This document shows positions 21,831 through 31,986 of a stretch of DNA of 64,000 nucleotides, piece after piece. The notes beneath the pieces are model-generated. The model saw only the letters and a list, made by a program, of their open reading frames with translations. It was not told the origin of the DNA and made no database searches. Source of the DNA: Acanthosepion pharaonis (lineage: Eukaryota; Mollusca; Cephalopoda; Sepiida; Sepiidae). The stretch covers positions 1,500,001 to 1,564,000 of the forward strand of contig CAHIKZ030005497.1 in assembly GCA_903632075.3 (NCBI GenBank), read 5' to 3'. The translations under genes and the position numbers were made by a program. The stretch's first letter is position 1. The number at the start of each line of letters is the position of its first letter.

Positions 21831-22833
21831 CGTGCTTTCTCCTTAATACTGATTTTTTTATCATATTCTCTAACACTCAGTAAGACAGAGGCAGGTACAC
21901 AAATATCAACCAATTCGCGAACGGGACAGAATACCAATCCATAATACCAGCATTCCAGAATATCAGTGATTTTCCAGAAATGAATGTCAGTACCTGTCGC
22001 TCGATGTTGCTGCATTATTATCGTCATTATCTTTGTTTTTATGTATTTTTCACACATATTTCCCATAGTTTATTTCAAGAATTAGATTAAAAATATTTTT
22101 TAAAAAATCTATTACATCCATCTAAGTCACATATAAAAATTATTGCTATTAATCATGGTATTTGAGGAAAAGATTTATTGCGATAACTGTTCTCGTCAAT
22201 TTGCTTTATAGACATCTTAAATTTCTGAGAATAAAATAAAAAGGTTGAATGCTTTGTTTAATTTAATGATTTCACCCCAAGCAAGGCAGGAATGCCACTA
22301 GTACGAAGGAGGTTACAAAGAGTGAAAGTGAGAGAAAAAAAAACTGGGTAAGAGGGGATTGAGAAATGGATAAAAGATACACGGGATTCAAGAGGACAGA
22401 AAATGGCGATTGTGGTCGCATTTACTTTTATGAAGATTGTCGTTTTCAGGGAAGCAAATAAGCGGAAGGGCCTTGTACAGGCGGGAAGAAAATAAACTGT
22501 TGGAATATAAGTGGCGGCTTCATATAACTATTTCAATAGTAAAAAGGTCAATCTAGTAGCACACTTGAATTCACGTATTCTGGGTACCAGGGAAAAAAAG
22601 CTTGTCAGTGCAGTTGCCATGATATTTGTAGAAAAGAGAGAGGGAAGCCACATCACGTCGGTGAGAAAGTAACTGAAATTGAAATGCTTGAATTTATTGG
22701 TAATGTAATAAATGATATGTTTCCTAATATCTCAATTCTTTCTGAACTCTCCAGTATGTATGGCGGCATGAAACACTCATTGTACCAACAGACAGAAAGT
22801 TCTTGCTTTTATTTTCTTAAATTTATATGACCT

Positions 22834-22835
<2 letters not shown>
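21831..22835. other. No gene recognised
   Basis: A/T-rich sequence; purine-rich at 22,300-22,420. No protein, RNA or repeat structure is supported. Confidence 0.4.

Positions 22836-22897
<62 letters not shown>
22836..22897. repeat. (TA)n microsatellite
   Basis: A 62-bp TA run ends exactly where the SINE B-box begins. Confidence 0.95.
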
Positions 22898-22900
<3 letters not shown>

Positions 22901-22985
22901 TTTCGATCCCGGCTTGAAACAGTCTGATGTCTAGCCACACTGATGAGCTGTGATAGAGCGAAGCAGTCACTCTGTGGATGGCTAT
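22898..22985 (+). mobile_element. tRNA-derived SINE, copy 3, 5' truncated
   Basis: The copy begins at its B-box (GGTTTCGATCCCGG) immediately after a (TA)n tract and keeps the tail GATGTCTAGCCACA, CTGATGA (22,940-22,946), GCTGTGATAGAGC, GAAG, CAGTCACTCTGTGGATGG. The stem arm ACAGC has one change to AGAGC, and GAAA has become GAAG. Confidence 0.8.
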
Positions 22986-23139
22986 TTATGCTCTCGAAAT
23001 AATTTGATTGAGCTCTGGGGGAGGAAGGGGTGATTTTATAAACAGTGGCTGCTGCTAATGCAAATTCTTTTCTGCTCGAATTGAGCTCTCCTAGCTACTT
23101 ACCTCTTTCCTAGTAAAAACGTTAAAATTTCACCTCCGT

Positions 23140-23278
23140 TCTGCCGCTCTGTCGATATCTTGTGGGTAGAATCTTTGACTGATACCAAATCGGTCGGCTT
23201 TTGATCGCAGCTTGAAGCAATCGGACGTCTAGCCACACTGATGTGATGTGATGCGACAAACCAGTCTATATATATATA
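23140..23278 (+). mobile_element. tRNA-derived SINE, copy 4, diverged
   Basis: The head reads CTTGTGGGTAGAATCTTTGA, then a B-box-like GGCTTTTGATCGCAG, then GGACGTCTAGCCACA and CTGATGTGATGTGATGCGAC. The tail is decayed and ends in a short (TA)n. The 155 bp between this copy and copy 3 hold nothing recognisable. Confidence 0.7.
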
Positions 23279-23354
23279 GTTGTAGCCTGTGTCATTTTGT
23301 TTGTTCGAACTCCTCATAGGGTTTTAGAGATAGACCCTCATAACTATATATATT

Positions 23355-23790
23355 CTGAAACTACATTACCCAGGGTATTTGGATAAGTATATTTCATTTT
23401 GATCAAAGGGGATCCCGGTGTGGGGAGAGTTTTACAACCACCCCACTGATTTTTTCCTTTTTGATATCAATTAAATTCAAATTTGAACAACGGAATGACA
23501 CCTAGTGTACTTGAATAAGGATATTTCATTTGGTCAAGGGGGTCCTCGTTGGAACACACCCCACTGCATGTTTTGATTTAAATTAAATTTAAATTGGAAC
23601 ATGGAAATGACTCCTATCCAAAATATAGAAGGAGAAATCCAGAAGATGGTGATCATATGGGCAAGATCATTTTGATCAAATGGAGACCTGTTGGACAGAA
23701 ACCCAAATGATTTTCCACTTCGATTTGAATTTAAACAAGATAATGTATCCTAGAGTACTTTTATAAGTATATTGTGTATTTTGGCATAAA
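23355..23790. repeat. Diverged tandem repeat, about 115-140 bp unit, three-plus copies
   Basis: Each unit has a segment like GTACTTGAATAAGGATATTT, then TGGTCAAGGGGGTCC, a CACCCCACTG stretch, then TTTGATTTAAATTAAATTT and AACATGGAAATGAC. Starts are near 23,355, 23,500, 23,610 and a partial one at 23,748. Confidence 0.65.
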
Positions 23791-23794
23791 TATC

Positions 23795-24231
23795 GATTTT
23801 ATATAACACCGAAATACAAAGTTTCCTGGAAGGTGAGAAATATGCCTTCCAAAATCGAAGCAAAGTATTTCGAGGCAAGAAAATTTCGTTAGAAACGAAG
23901 AAAAGAATACTGAACTATTATGTAATATCAGTCCTTTTATATGGGATTGATTCCGGGAAAATCTTATTACATATGAAGAAAATAATTGCGACAAGAGAAA
24001 TGGCTCTGCAGAAAGTTGCTGAAAATACCATGAGCAGAACATGTCAGTAATGAGCTTCTGCAAATGGATGAAAGAACAGGGTTTAGGAGATAGCAAGAAA
24101 GGAATATTTACTAAAATTTATAAAAACATGAAATTATGGAGACCCATAATCGCCATCGTCCTGACGGGGCATAGCACATAGAAGAAGAAGAAGAAGAAGA
24201 AGAAGAAGAAGAAGAAGAAGAAGAAGAAGAA
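23795..24231 (+). mobile_element. RTE-type LINE 3' end with (GAA)n tail
   Basis: The frame YAFQNRSKVFRGKKISLETK continues KRILNYYVISVLLYGID, MKKIIATREMALQKV, SWMKEQGLGDSKKGIFTK and KLWRPIIAIVLTGHST, ending at a stop followed by (GAA)n. This is the C-terminus of the LINE family whose earlier block is seen at 15,270: AFQKLSKxLRNRKISLETKKRxLxCYVxSVLLYG...WRAMIxHVLxGHST. A (GAA)n run at 24,180-24,231 forms the tail. The same tail is found on the related copy at 33,400-34,376. Several substitutions and at least one frameshift make it inactive. Confidence 0.8.
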
Positions 24232-25149
24232 TCTAGTTACATTACAATGATTTCCACTAGGACGTTTCATAATTCAACAGCAGTAAGAAATAACACAGCC
24301 ATGTCTTTCATCAAAGTAATATATTCCTTTGCTTTTAAGTATTAATAATGAAAGTCTGTAGTCATTTTTCATCTTTGATCTTCAATGATGTCTGTAGCAA
24401 TTGTGCCAATTCACTTAGCGTCATTATGGTCTGACAGTAACCAAAATCTATTATTATCGCCGCCATTATTACTACTTCATGACTGTCATCCACAGTCCCA
24501 TTTTAAGTAAGATATATCTGGTGAGCCACACATCCACATCTGTGAACGTGTGTAATCGAATCTTTACTAATGCATTAACACATATAAGCTTTTTTAAAAA
24601 CTCTTTCAAATTAGTGAGGGTTAGTAATATGAGTTCGTCTATCAATGAACAACTTTAGATAATTCACTTATTACATACTGCTACATTGTTGTGCCCTTGT
24701 TCCACACTATGTGTCGTAAATACATAAACAAATGAGGGTGGAACAATAATTCTCCAACCTGACAGATGTTAACATTTTTCCTTAACCCATTAACTGCCAA
24801 ATTTTTTAATGCGCATTTTTGGCCCAGACAGGTGTCTTAGGAGTTTATTTATTCCTTATGTTTAATTTCAGTAGTTACCATTGTCGTTTTTATAGAAACT
24901 AGAACATCAAATATATATGTGTATAAAACATCAAAAAATAATATTGATTAGAAATAATAAAAGAATACTTTTCAAAATAGTCATTATTTTTCTACTCGTG
25001 AAATGTAAAATTACGACAGAAAGTTTCTTCTTACGGCTAATAATAAAAACTTTAAAGGCTAAGTGTAATAAAATATACCTCTGCAAATGCAATGTATGTA
25101 AGCAATTCAACGTAAATACAAGGAATAACATGTAGTGAGTTTAATTGTA
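24232..25149. other. No gene recognised
   Basis: A/T-rich sequence; two overlapping low-complexity frames at 24,917-25,135 have no recognisable homology. Confidence 0.4.
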
Positions 25150-25440
25150 ACAGATACTCAAGTGGGGCTCATGGCAGGTAATGGGATAATTGGTATAATT
25201 TACATATTCCGCCAGTTCAGAGCATTACGGCTACTACACACATTGTTACTTCCACGGAGACTAAACAGGGTCATTTCCCTTGTTTTCCAAATACAAGAAG
25301 AAAGATCCGCTTATAGAGATTTTCATGAAGAACTGCCACTTTGTGGAATAGACTCCCGGGCTGATATTTCCCTGAAAACTATAATCTTCGCCTTTTCAGC
25401 GTCCTCCTTATCCTAATCATTTTTCATGCGACTTTCTCGT
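25150..25440 (+). mobile_element. Probable LINE C-terminal fragment
   Basis: ERSAYRDFHEELPLCGIDSR followed by ADISLKTIIFAFSA (one frame) and, shifted, SFPLFSKYKKKDPLIEIFM and TPGLIFP recall the RTARLWNxLPxxVFPxxYDLxxFKxRV end of jockey-like LINEs. The match is partial, and no RT motif is present. Confidence 0.4.
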
Positions 25441-25647
25441 TCATTCAAATTACACTACTAAGTCATCATTAACATATTTTAACGGTTAAGTTCTGTGTTC
25501 AATGAATTTCAGTAAAACAAAAATGAAAGAGAGGAAAATTCATTAAGACAAAAGGTGAATTTCAGTGAATTTCTCATTGTATAAATTTCAGTGAATTAAT
25601 GTTGATAAATATTTGCTGTGAAAGAAATTATTTCTCATTAATAGAGA

Positions 25648-25651
<4 letters not shown>

Positions 25652-25704
<53 letters not shown>

Positions 25705-25725
25705 TCTGATATTTCTGTAGAGGCC

Positions 25726-25791
<66 letters not shown>

Positions 25792-25830
25792 CTATATATA
25801 TATATATATAAGGCCTCTACAGAAATATCA

Positions 25831-25893
<63 letters not shown>

Positions 25894-25915
25894 AGGCCCC
25901 TACTGGACTATCAGA
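25652..25915. repeat. (TA)n block with three copies of a 23-bp unit, two inverted
   Basis: Four TA runs are separated by short unique pieces. The unit TGATATTTCTGTAGAGGCCTTAT at 25,707-25,729 is repeated as its exact reverse complement at 25,808-25,830, with a TA tract between. A third, diverged inverted copy (AAGGCCCCTACTGGACTATC) lies at 25,893-25,912. The two exact arms could form a long hairpin with the TA tract as loop. Confidence 0.9.
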
Positions 25916-26089
25916 ATGGCAAGACCAATTCTTTTGTCTTTGTTGTTAACTGAAGTCATTTGGATTTAAGATATAAAGATGAATATGAGACAAGAGTTCA
26001 GAAGTACAGCTTTTATTTCCTTTTATTTACGTTGAGATGTGTTAAACAGCTGAGGGCATCTCACCATTTGTATCAAATCACCCCATTTT

Positions 26090-27150
26090 AGGTGAGAAAA
26101 GTAAAGGAACAGATAGTCTTAACGTAAATAAAATTTAATATTTGGTTACATAACACTTGATAGCAATAACTGCATTAAGCCTGTTACCTATTGACGTCTT
26201 CAAAATGCTGCATTCTTCATTGTTATGGTTTCCCAGACTTGTAACGCAGCCTCTTTCATTTCTTGTTTGTTTTGAGGCGTGGAGGTTCGCTCTTTAGTAG
26301 CTTCTTCAAGAGCTTAAATGGATATTAGTTTATGCTCCGCTGATTGACTTGGGCAGTCTGAAGTTGCGTTGACAGTATGTTTTGTGTTATTGTCCTGCTG
26401 CATGATAATCTTTCACCCGATTAGTTTGGTTCTATTTTTATGTAAATTATCAGACAAAATGTTTCTGTAGAATTCTGAATTCATTCTGCATCATGAGTTA
26501 CATCATCAATACATATGAAGGAGCCTGTTCCGGAAGTATCCATGTAAATCGAAGCCATAATACTACATTCATCAAGCTTCACAGATGAACTTGTATACCT
26601 TAGATCATAAACAGAACCTTTTCTTCTCTACACTCTGGCCTTTCAAATACTGTGGTAGAGATTAATCTTCGTTTCATCAGTCCATAAATCATTCTTACGG
26701 AATTTTGTCTGTCCTTCCTTGCAAGTGCTAATTTCGTTTTCCTGTTCTTACTACTGATGAATGGTTTGCTGCTTGTGTCTTATGTACTCTATATTTCTGC
26801 TCCCAAAGTTTTCTTCGAATAGGTGGATTTTGAAACCTTTACCCCTACACCGTGGAGGTTGTTTGTGATGTCACTCCTTGTTGTTTTGGAGCATTCCCTC
26901 ACAACTCTAAACAATGTTTACCTCATCAAGTGCTGTTGTTTAGCTTGACCGATGTGTTCTATCATTTACTTAGTCTTTTACTTTTTCAGGATGTTCCAAA
27001 TTGATATGCTGGCTGTGGCCAAATTTTGTCCAAAGTCTCTGATCGATTTTCCTTTTTTCTAAGCTTCCAAATGGCTTGGTTTTCTTCCATAGACAGCTCA
27101 CGATTCGCGATGTTGGTTTATCCATTTTAACAAGAAATACGGTGTTTACA
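26090..27150 (-). mobile_element. Tc1-family transposase relic
   Basis: The minus strand starts with a helix-turn-helix-like N-terminus (SMEENQAIWKLRKKGKSIRD, about 27,090-27,030). After a broken middle it shows YTSSSVKLDECSIMAS, DTSGTGSFICIDDVTHD (about 26,545-26,495), MQQDNNTKHTVNATSD (about 26,402-26,355), and C-terminal ALQVWETITMKNAAF. Family equivalents are KHGGGxVMVWGCxxxxGTG, QQDNDPKHTA and AWxxIxxxxxxxLxxxMxxR. The second catalytic Asp (QQDN) is kept; the first Asp (SDE) region and third acidic block are not readable. Multiple frameshifts. Terminal inverted repeats could not be paired. Confidence 0.75.
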
Positions 27151-27371
27151 GGGGAAACTCAAGACTAAGATAAAAAAAAACAACGAAAAGAAAGGAATTT
27201 TGGAGGAGACTGTATATATAAGTGCAGACTGTGGTGGAACAGCATTGAATGGTGACATTCTCCAGGCCATTCATTTGTTCGCTGCTGAGTGTTGACCTCA
27301 GTGTCCACTTTTATAATTCATAGTATTCATCCTTTATATTGAGCATTTTTATCTAGAAATATGGCATACAG

Positions 27372-27374
<3 letters not shown>

Positions 27375-27417
<43 letters not shown>

Positions 27418-27565
27418 AATAAAAAGAAAGAACAGTAAGATATATAATCCGGTGTTCTTATAGATATTTTTATTTTTACAAAATAGTGCTCAATGTAAAT
27501 TTACAGAGCATTAATATTATAAATTAATTGATTTAAAATATGGTTTTTATTCCGCTACACAGTTC
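27375..27565 (+). repeat. Dispersed repeat flanked by (TA)n, copy 2
   Basis: After a TA run (27,375-27,414) the sequence TTTAAATAAAAAGAAAGAAC, AGTAAGATATATAATCCGG, AAAATAGTGCTCAATGTAAA and AATTAATTGATTTAAAATAT matches the minus strand of 5,334-5,490. This copy continues through TTCCGCTACACAG, where the other turns back on itself. Confidence 0.8.
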
Positions 27566-27599
27566 TAACCATGTTTCAAAAATAGAAGCTAAAAGCCAC

Positions 27600-28790
27600 G
27601 AATTTAATTTTGCAATTAAATTAAAGACATTAGTTCCATTTCATCCTCAAAAATAGTTACTTAATTTCTCTGATTTAGTAAATTTTATTTTTTATATAAA
27701 CCTAGTAATATATTGTTTCTCATGTAAGTACAAAGGACATGGGTCATTCATAAGCTTACATCTTCTGGCATTTCATATTAATTTTATTTTACTTTAGGTG
27801 TTTTATTGGATTCTTTTAAGTGCGTGTAGTACTAAGTATAAGAAGTTTAGGTTAGAATTCATTTTATTTAACTACAATTTTAATTACAACTTTAAAATAT
27901 TTTCATTGTTATTTTTAATAGACTATATTACTTTATAACAGAAGGAAATGTAATTGAAATTACTTATAGTAAGTAAAATTATTTTTCCATATCAAAGTAT
28001 ATGTATATTACGATTTTTAAACTTTTATATTTAAATATTATTTAAGTAATATTTATGGCACTTACTGGAAAAATAGCTAATTCATTTCTCAGATTTAGTA
28101 AACTTTATTAATTAATTAATTTATTTATTTATTTTAAATATATATAAAATAAGTAATAAAGTTTCATATGTATGTACAAAGGACATTTGTCGTTCACAGG
28201 CCTACATCATCTAGCTTTTCGTTATAATTTCATTTTTCAGTAGGTGTTTTATTGGATTCATTTAAGTGCCGGTAGTACTTTTTGTTAGAGGTGTTTAGGT
28301 TAGCATACATTTTATTTAACTGCAATTTTTAAAAGATGCTTAGGTTAGAATTCGTTTTAACTACAATTTTAAATACAACTTTAAAATATTTTCACTGTTA
28401 TTCCAATAGAATTTTTTTTTTTATAAAGAAAAAAAAGTAAATGTAATATAATTTCTTACAGTATATAAAATTATTTTTCATGTTAAATATAAGTATGTAT
28501 ACTACCTGATTGCCCCTTATTTATTTTTTTTAAAAATATTATTTAAGGAAAATTTTTGACAATGACGGCATATAATAGCTATTTCATTTCTCTGATTCAG
28601 TAAATTTTTATTTTTTATAAACTTAGTAATATATAATTTCTCGTGTATGCACAAAGGACATGGGTCGTTTAATGACCTACATATTCTAGCTTTTCTATTT
28701 AACTTTCATTTTACTGTAGGTGTTTTATTTGATTCTTTTAGATGCCAGAAGTATTTTGAGAGAGATGTCTGATTTTTATATTTATTTATT
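27600..28790. repeat. Large tandem repeat, about 0.42-0.50 kb unit, 2.7 copies
   Basis: Three units begin near 27,657, 28,074 and 28,577, each with ATTTCTCTGATTTAGTAAA, then GTACAAAGGACATGGGTC, CTACATCTTCTAGC-like, AGGTGTTTTATTGGATTC and a TTTAGGTTAGAATTCATTTT stretch. Units differ by substitutions and indels. No coding potential. Confidence 0.85.
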
Positions 28791-29148
28791 CTAAATGAAG
28801 TTTGATGTTGGTTGAATCTTTTTTGAATTCATGGCTAGTAAACTGATATATATTTTTATGTTTTCAGGACTTTCAATCGAAGAGATATTGGATTGGTATA
28901 CTAATGATTCAGTGCAACATTTATTTTGTAGAGGGCAATTATGAGGGTTTCTACAGTTACATAGTTTTTGTTTATTTCCATCAGTTTTTATCTTTATTTT
29001 TCCATTGTCTAAATTTTTTTGGTTTGGTATAAGTGTTTATTTAAGATATTGGCATTATGGTTTTTTATGATTTTTTATAAGTTTTCTGTACAGCTATAAC
29101 TCAATTTTAGTGTGTTTTTATTGAAAATAGTACTTAGTTGACATCACA
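28791..29148. other. T-rich stretch, no gene recognised
   Basis: Sequence between the tandem repeat and the RT relic. It may include a degraded upstream part of the Penelope-like element, but no motif is readable. Confidence 0.35.
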
Positions 29149-29800
29149 ATGGGATCACTAGACTCACCTGAGTCTTCTGATCTCATTGGTCTTTTTATAT
29201 TATACAACCTTACAGCGCACTATGATATTAATACAAATGACATTGGTTTGTACAGAGACGATGGACTTATGCTTATTAGAAACTCAACAAACTTCAAAAT
29301 AGATAGAATTAGAAAGTTATTATATAAAGAATTTAAAATCATGGGCTTATAAATTACGGTTAGTAATAAATTAAAAAAAGTGGACTTCCTAGATATAACA
29401 TTAGATCTAAATAAAAATACATACACACCTTATAAAAATCCCAACAGCAATCCTTTATATATTCACCCTAAATCAAATCACCCCCCATCTATAATTAAAC
29501 ATATACCGTTATCTATCAGTAAACGAATTAGTACAAATTCAGCAAATGACAAGATTTTCGATGAGCATATCAATTCCTATAATAAGGCTCTAAAAGAGAG
29601 TGGCTACAAAAACCCAAACTAACTCATATAAAAAATGAAAATGGAAAGCATAGAAAAAACAGATGTAGAAAGATTATTTGGTATACACCCCCATACAACC
29701 AAATGGTAAAAAACAAATTAGGACATAAATTCCTCGAATTAATAGTCAAGCATTTTCCTAGTGAAAGTAAACTAAGTACTATTTTCAATAAAGATAATGC
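29149..29800 (+). mobile_element. Penelope-like (YRDD-type) reverse transcriptase relic
   Basis: The frame SSDLIGLFILYNLTAHYD leads to the intact catalytic block IGLYRDDGLMLIRN (about 29,245-29,286). After a single stop at about 29,350 it continues KVDFLDITLDLNKNTYTPYK (29,380-29,440), NPLYIHPKSNHPPSIIKHIP, SISKRISTNSANDKIFDEHI and SYNKALKESGYK. Further downstream VKNKLGHKFLELIVKHFP and IFNKDN follow after frameshifts. This is the best-kept RT of its group in the window, and it shares block order with the minus-strand relic at 1-1,215. The N-terminal fingers and the nuclease are missing. Penelope-like assignment is tentative. Confidence 0.75.
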
Positions 29801-29829
29801 ACTGTTCAGAATTGACGACCATTTCTAGA

Positions 29830-30640
29830 TTTCCCTTATAATCCACCCAAACATTTTCAGTGGGGTTCAGTTAGAACGAACACGCTGGATGGTCTCAAAG
29901 AATGACGTTATTCTTCATTAAAATGTCCTTTGTGCTGCACGTAACATGGATTGCTTCGCTCTCCTGTCATTTATACAAAACGCGATCCTTCTGTCAATAA
30001 GGATGTTCTTTCCAACAAGCTAATGTAACCAGCCAAGTTTTGACGCCCCTGTACAACCTGAAGTTTCATTGCTTCCTGGAAGGAGATAACAACCCCAGAT
30101 CATGATATAGACACATCCTCTGTTTTGTAGAAAATGCCTCCAGTGGAAATCCTTATCGTGCCAGAAACAATCTGGACCATGCAGGTTAAATATTTTCTCA
30201 CCGGAAAAACAAAAAACAAAACAAAACAAAAAAAAAAAACTTTGACGTTTCTATATCACTTCTCAGCAAAATTTAACCGAGCTGTTTGTGGTGAGGAGGC
30301 ATGAAATTTAAAGACATTTACGGATTTTAAAGCCTTTCTGTCGTAGATGCCATCTTATTGATAGTGAGATGCATTTAGCGTCCGTAAGGGACTTAATCTG
30401 GTTCGCTGATCGACTGGCCAACCTTTTGAATCCTCCTGCTCAACACCAACGAAATTTTCTAAGGCCGACCACTTGAGATTCTCATTCCGTATACCTCAGT
30501 GTCTTTTAAGAAATTTCCCTCAGCAGTTTAACTACGTCCAATCGCGGCAGAGACGGCACGTTGAGAGGGACCTTGATTGGGCAGTTCGACAATATGTCAA
30601 GTTCAAATTCTGTCAAACTTTTAGCCTTTTCCATGTTTTT
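29830..30640 (-). mobile_element. Tc1/mariner-superfamily transposase relic
   Basis: The minus strand opens with SLTEFELDILSNCPIKVPLN (about 30,630), then SANQIKSLTDAKCISLSIRW (about 30,405), then FSGEKIFNLHGPDCFWHDKD (about 30,210) and VYIMIWGCYL (about 30,105). Family equivalents are the SANQI and DEKxFNLDGPDGFxxYWHD blocks and GGxSVMIWGAI of one Tc1/mariner lineage. The first catalytic Asp is within the decayed SGEK (SDEK) block. An A-rich insertion of about 40 bp splits the frame near 30,205-30,240. The sequence after the WG block is degraded, and the QQD block is not readable. No terminal repeats seen. Confidence 0.65.
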
Positions 30641-30921
30641 ACCTAATGTATCGTAGAGGATACAAGTGGAAGATGTTCACTCTGCAGACGCTTGACTTGA
30701 ATTGTCTTAAAATTTTGACAAACGACTATTCAGCCTAATTTTCTAGTATTCAAATTTTCACTAGTAAATGCTGAAAATATTTCCGAATTTTCCTTTAGTT
30801 ATTTTCTCTAATTTCTCTTATTTGCTCTACCCAAATAAATATTTGAGTAAAAGTTTTTAGTTAATAACGCAAATGATATATTTGTCTTTATATCCTTGTG
30901 CTTAAGATTTTGACAGGCATA
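30641..30921. other. No gene recognised
   Basis: Upstream flank of the minus-strand transposase relic; may contain its lost terminal repeat, not identified. Confidence 0.35.

Positions 30922-30987
<66 letters not shown>
30922..30987. repeat. (TA)n microsatellite
   Basis: A 66-bp TA run. Confidence 0.95.
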
Positions 30988-30992
<5 letters not shown>

Positions 30993-31211
30993 TATATGTA
31001 CATATGAAAGGTTCAAAATATCGGTGATTGAACGTTTTTAGATATACGTAGTTCGAGACCGCATAATGACTGGCGGTCTCATGCTAAAATACGATCATCA
31101 AATGTGGTCTGAAGATCACAATTATGTGTGAAACTCATATTCCGCATACCCTGTAAGAACCTGGACACAAATATACTGTAGATCAACTAGTGATTAAAGA
31201 AATTTCTAAAC

Positions 31212-31212
<1 letters not shown>

Positions 31213-31280
<68 letters not shown>
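31213..31280. repeat. (TA)n microsatellite
   Basis: A 68-bp TA run followed by TTTAAATAAAAA, the same junction as at 27,414. Confidence 0.95.
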
Positions 31281-31283
<3 letters not shown>

Positions 31284-31375
31284 AAATAAAAACAGACCAC
31301 TTTACGGTTCCATGTAAAAAAATATTTCACCACAACCCTTTTAAAAGGTCTGCGGATCATCAGACTTTACTTCCA
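31281..31375 (-). ncRNA. Hammerhead-like core, candidate
   Basis: On the minus strand CTGATGA (31,363-31,357) is followed by an imperfect stem CCGCAGACC / GGGTTGTGG closed by TTTTAAAA, then GAAA (31,328-31,325) and a second small hairpin TTTAC / GTAAA. CTGATGA-stem-GAAA is the hammerhead ribozyme core order. A canonical cleavage triplet and stem I could not be assigned, so activity is unproven, and a chance match remains possible. Confidence 0.3.
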
Positions 31376-31505
31376 AACAAAAAATGAAGAGAAAATTTAC
31401 ACATATATACAAAAGTAAACATTCAAAAATAAATGTTCAGTAAGTTTATCTATATTCTAAGTTTAAGGGAATTTCTGTATAGCACAAAGAAAAATGTACA
31501 TTTAA

Positions 31506-31507
<2 letters not shown>

Positions 31508-31549
<42 letters not shown>
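31508..31549. repeat. (ATT)n microsatellite
   Basis: A 42-bp trinucleotide run. Confidence 0.95.
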
Positions 31550-31550
<1 letters not shown>

Positions 31551-31787
31551 AACTTTAACTTTCTTAAAAATTATGTTCTAGAAATTCCCTGGTTGAGCTT
31601 TGGACGAAATAGTCTATGTGATTGTAAAATCTCCTGAAAAATTTATTTCGATTAAACTCTCTGGGGAGAAAGTGTGAGGTTGTAAACAGTCACTATTACT
31701 GCTAATAATGTAAGACTCTTCAATAAAGCGAATCGAGTTTTCTCAGGCACTCTGTATTTATCTAAAAATAAATACGCTTAAATTGAC

Positions 31788-31927
31788 CTTCATGGGCGAC
31801 AACGGCTTAAGGAGTAGAATCTCCGACTGACGCCAATTCAGCGGGGTTTCGATCCTAGGCAGAGACAAGCGGGCGGCTAGTCACACTGATGAGCTGTGAT
31901 ACAGCAAAACAGTCTGTCTGTGGATAA

Positions 31928-31930
<3 letters not shown>
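31788..31930 (+). mobile_element. tRNA-derived SINE, copy 5
   Basis: A near-complete copy: A-box-like ACGGCTTAAGGAGTAGAAT, B-box GGGTTTCGATCC, GGCTAGTCACA, CTGATGA (31,886-31,892), stem GCTGT/ACAGC with loop GAT, AAAA in place of GAAA, and CAGTCTGTCTGTGGATAA. It joins a (TA)n tract at 31,930. Confidence 0.9.

Positions 31931-31984
<54 letters not shown>
31930..31984. repeat. (TA)n microsatellite at SINE 3' end
   Basis: TA run directly after the SINE tail. Confidence 0.95.
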
Positions 31985-31986
<2 letters not shown>

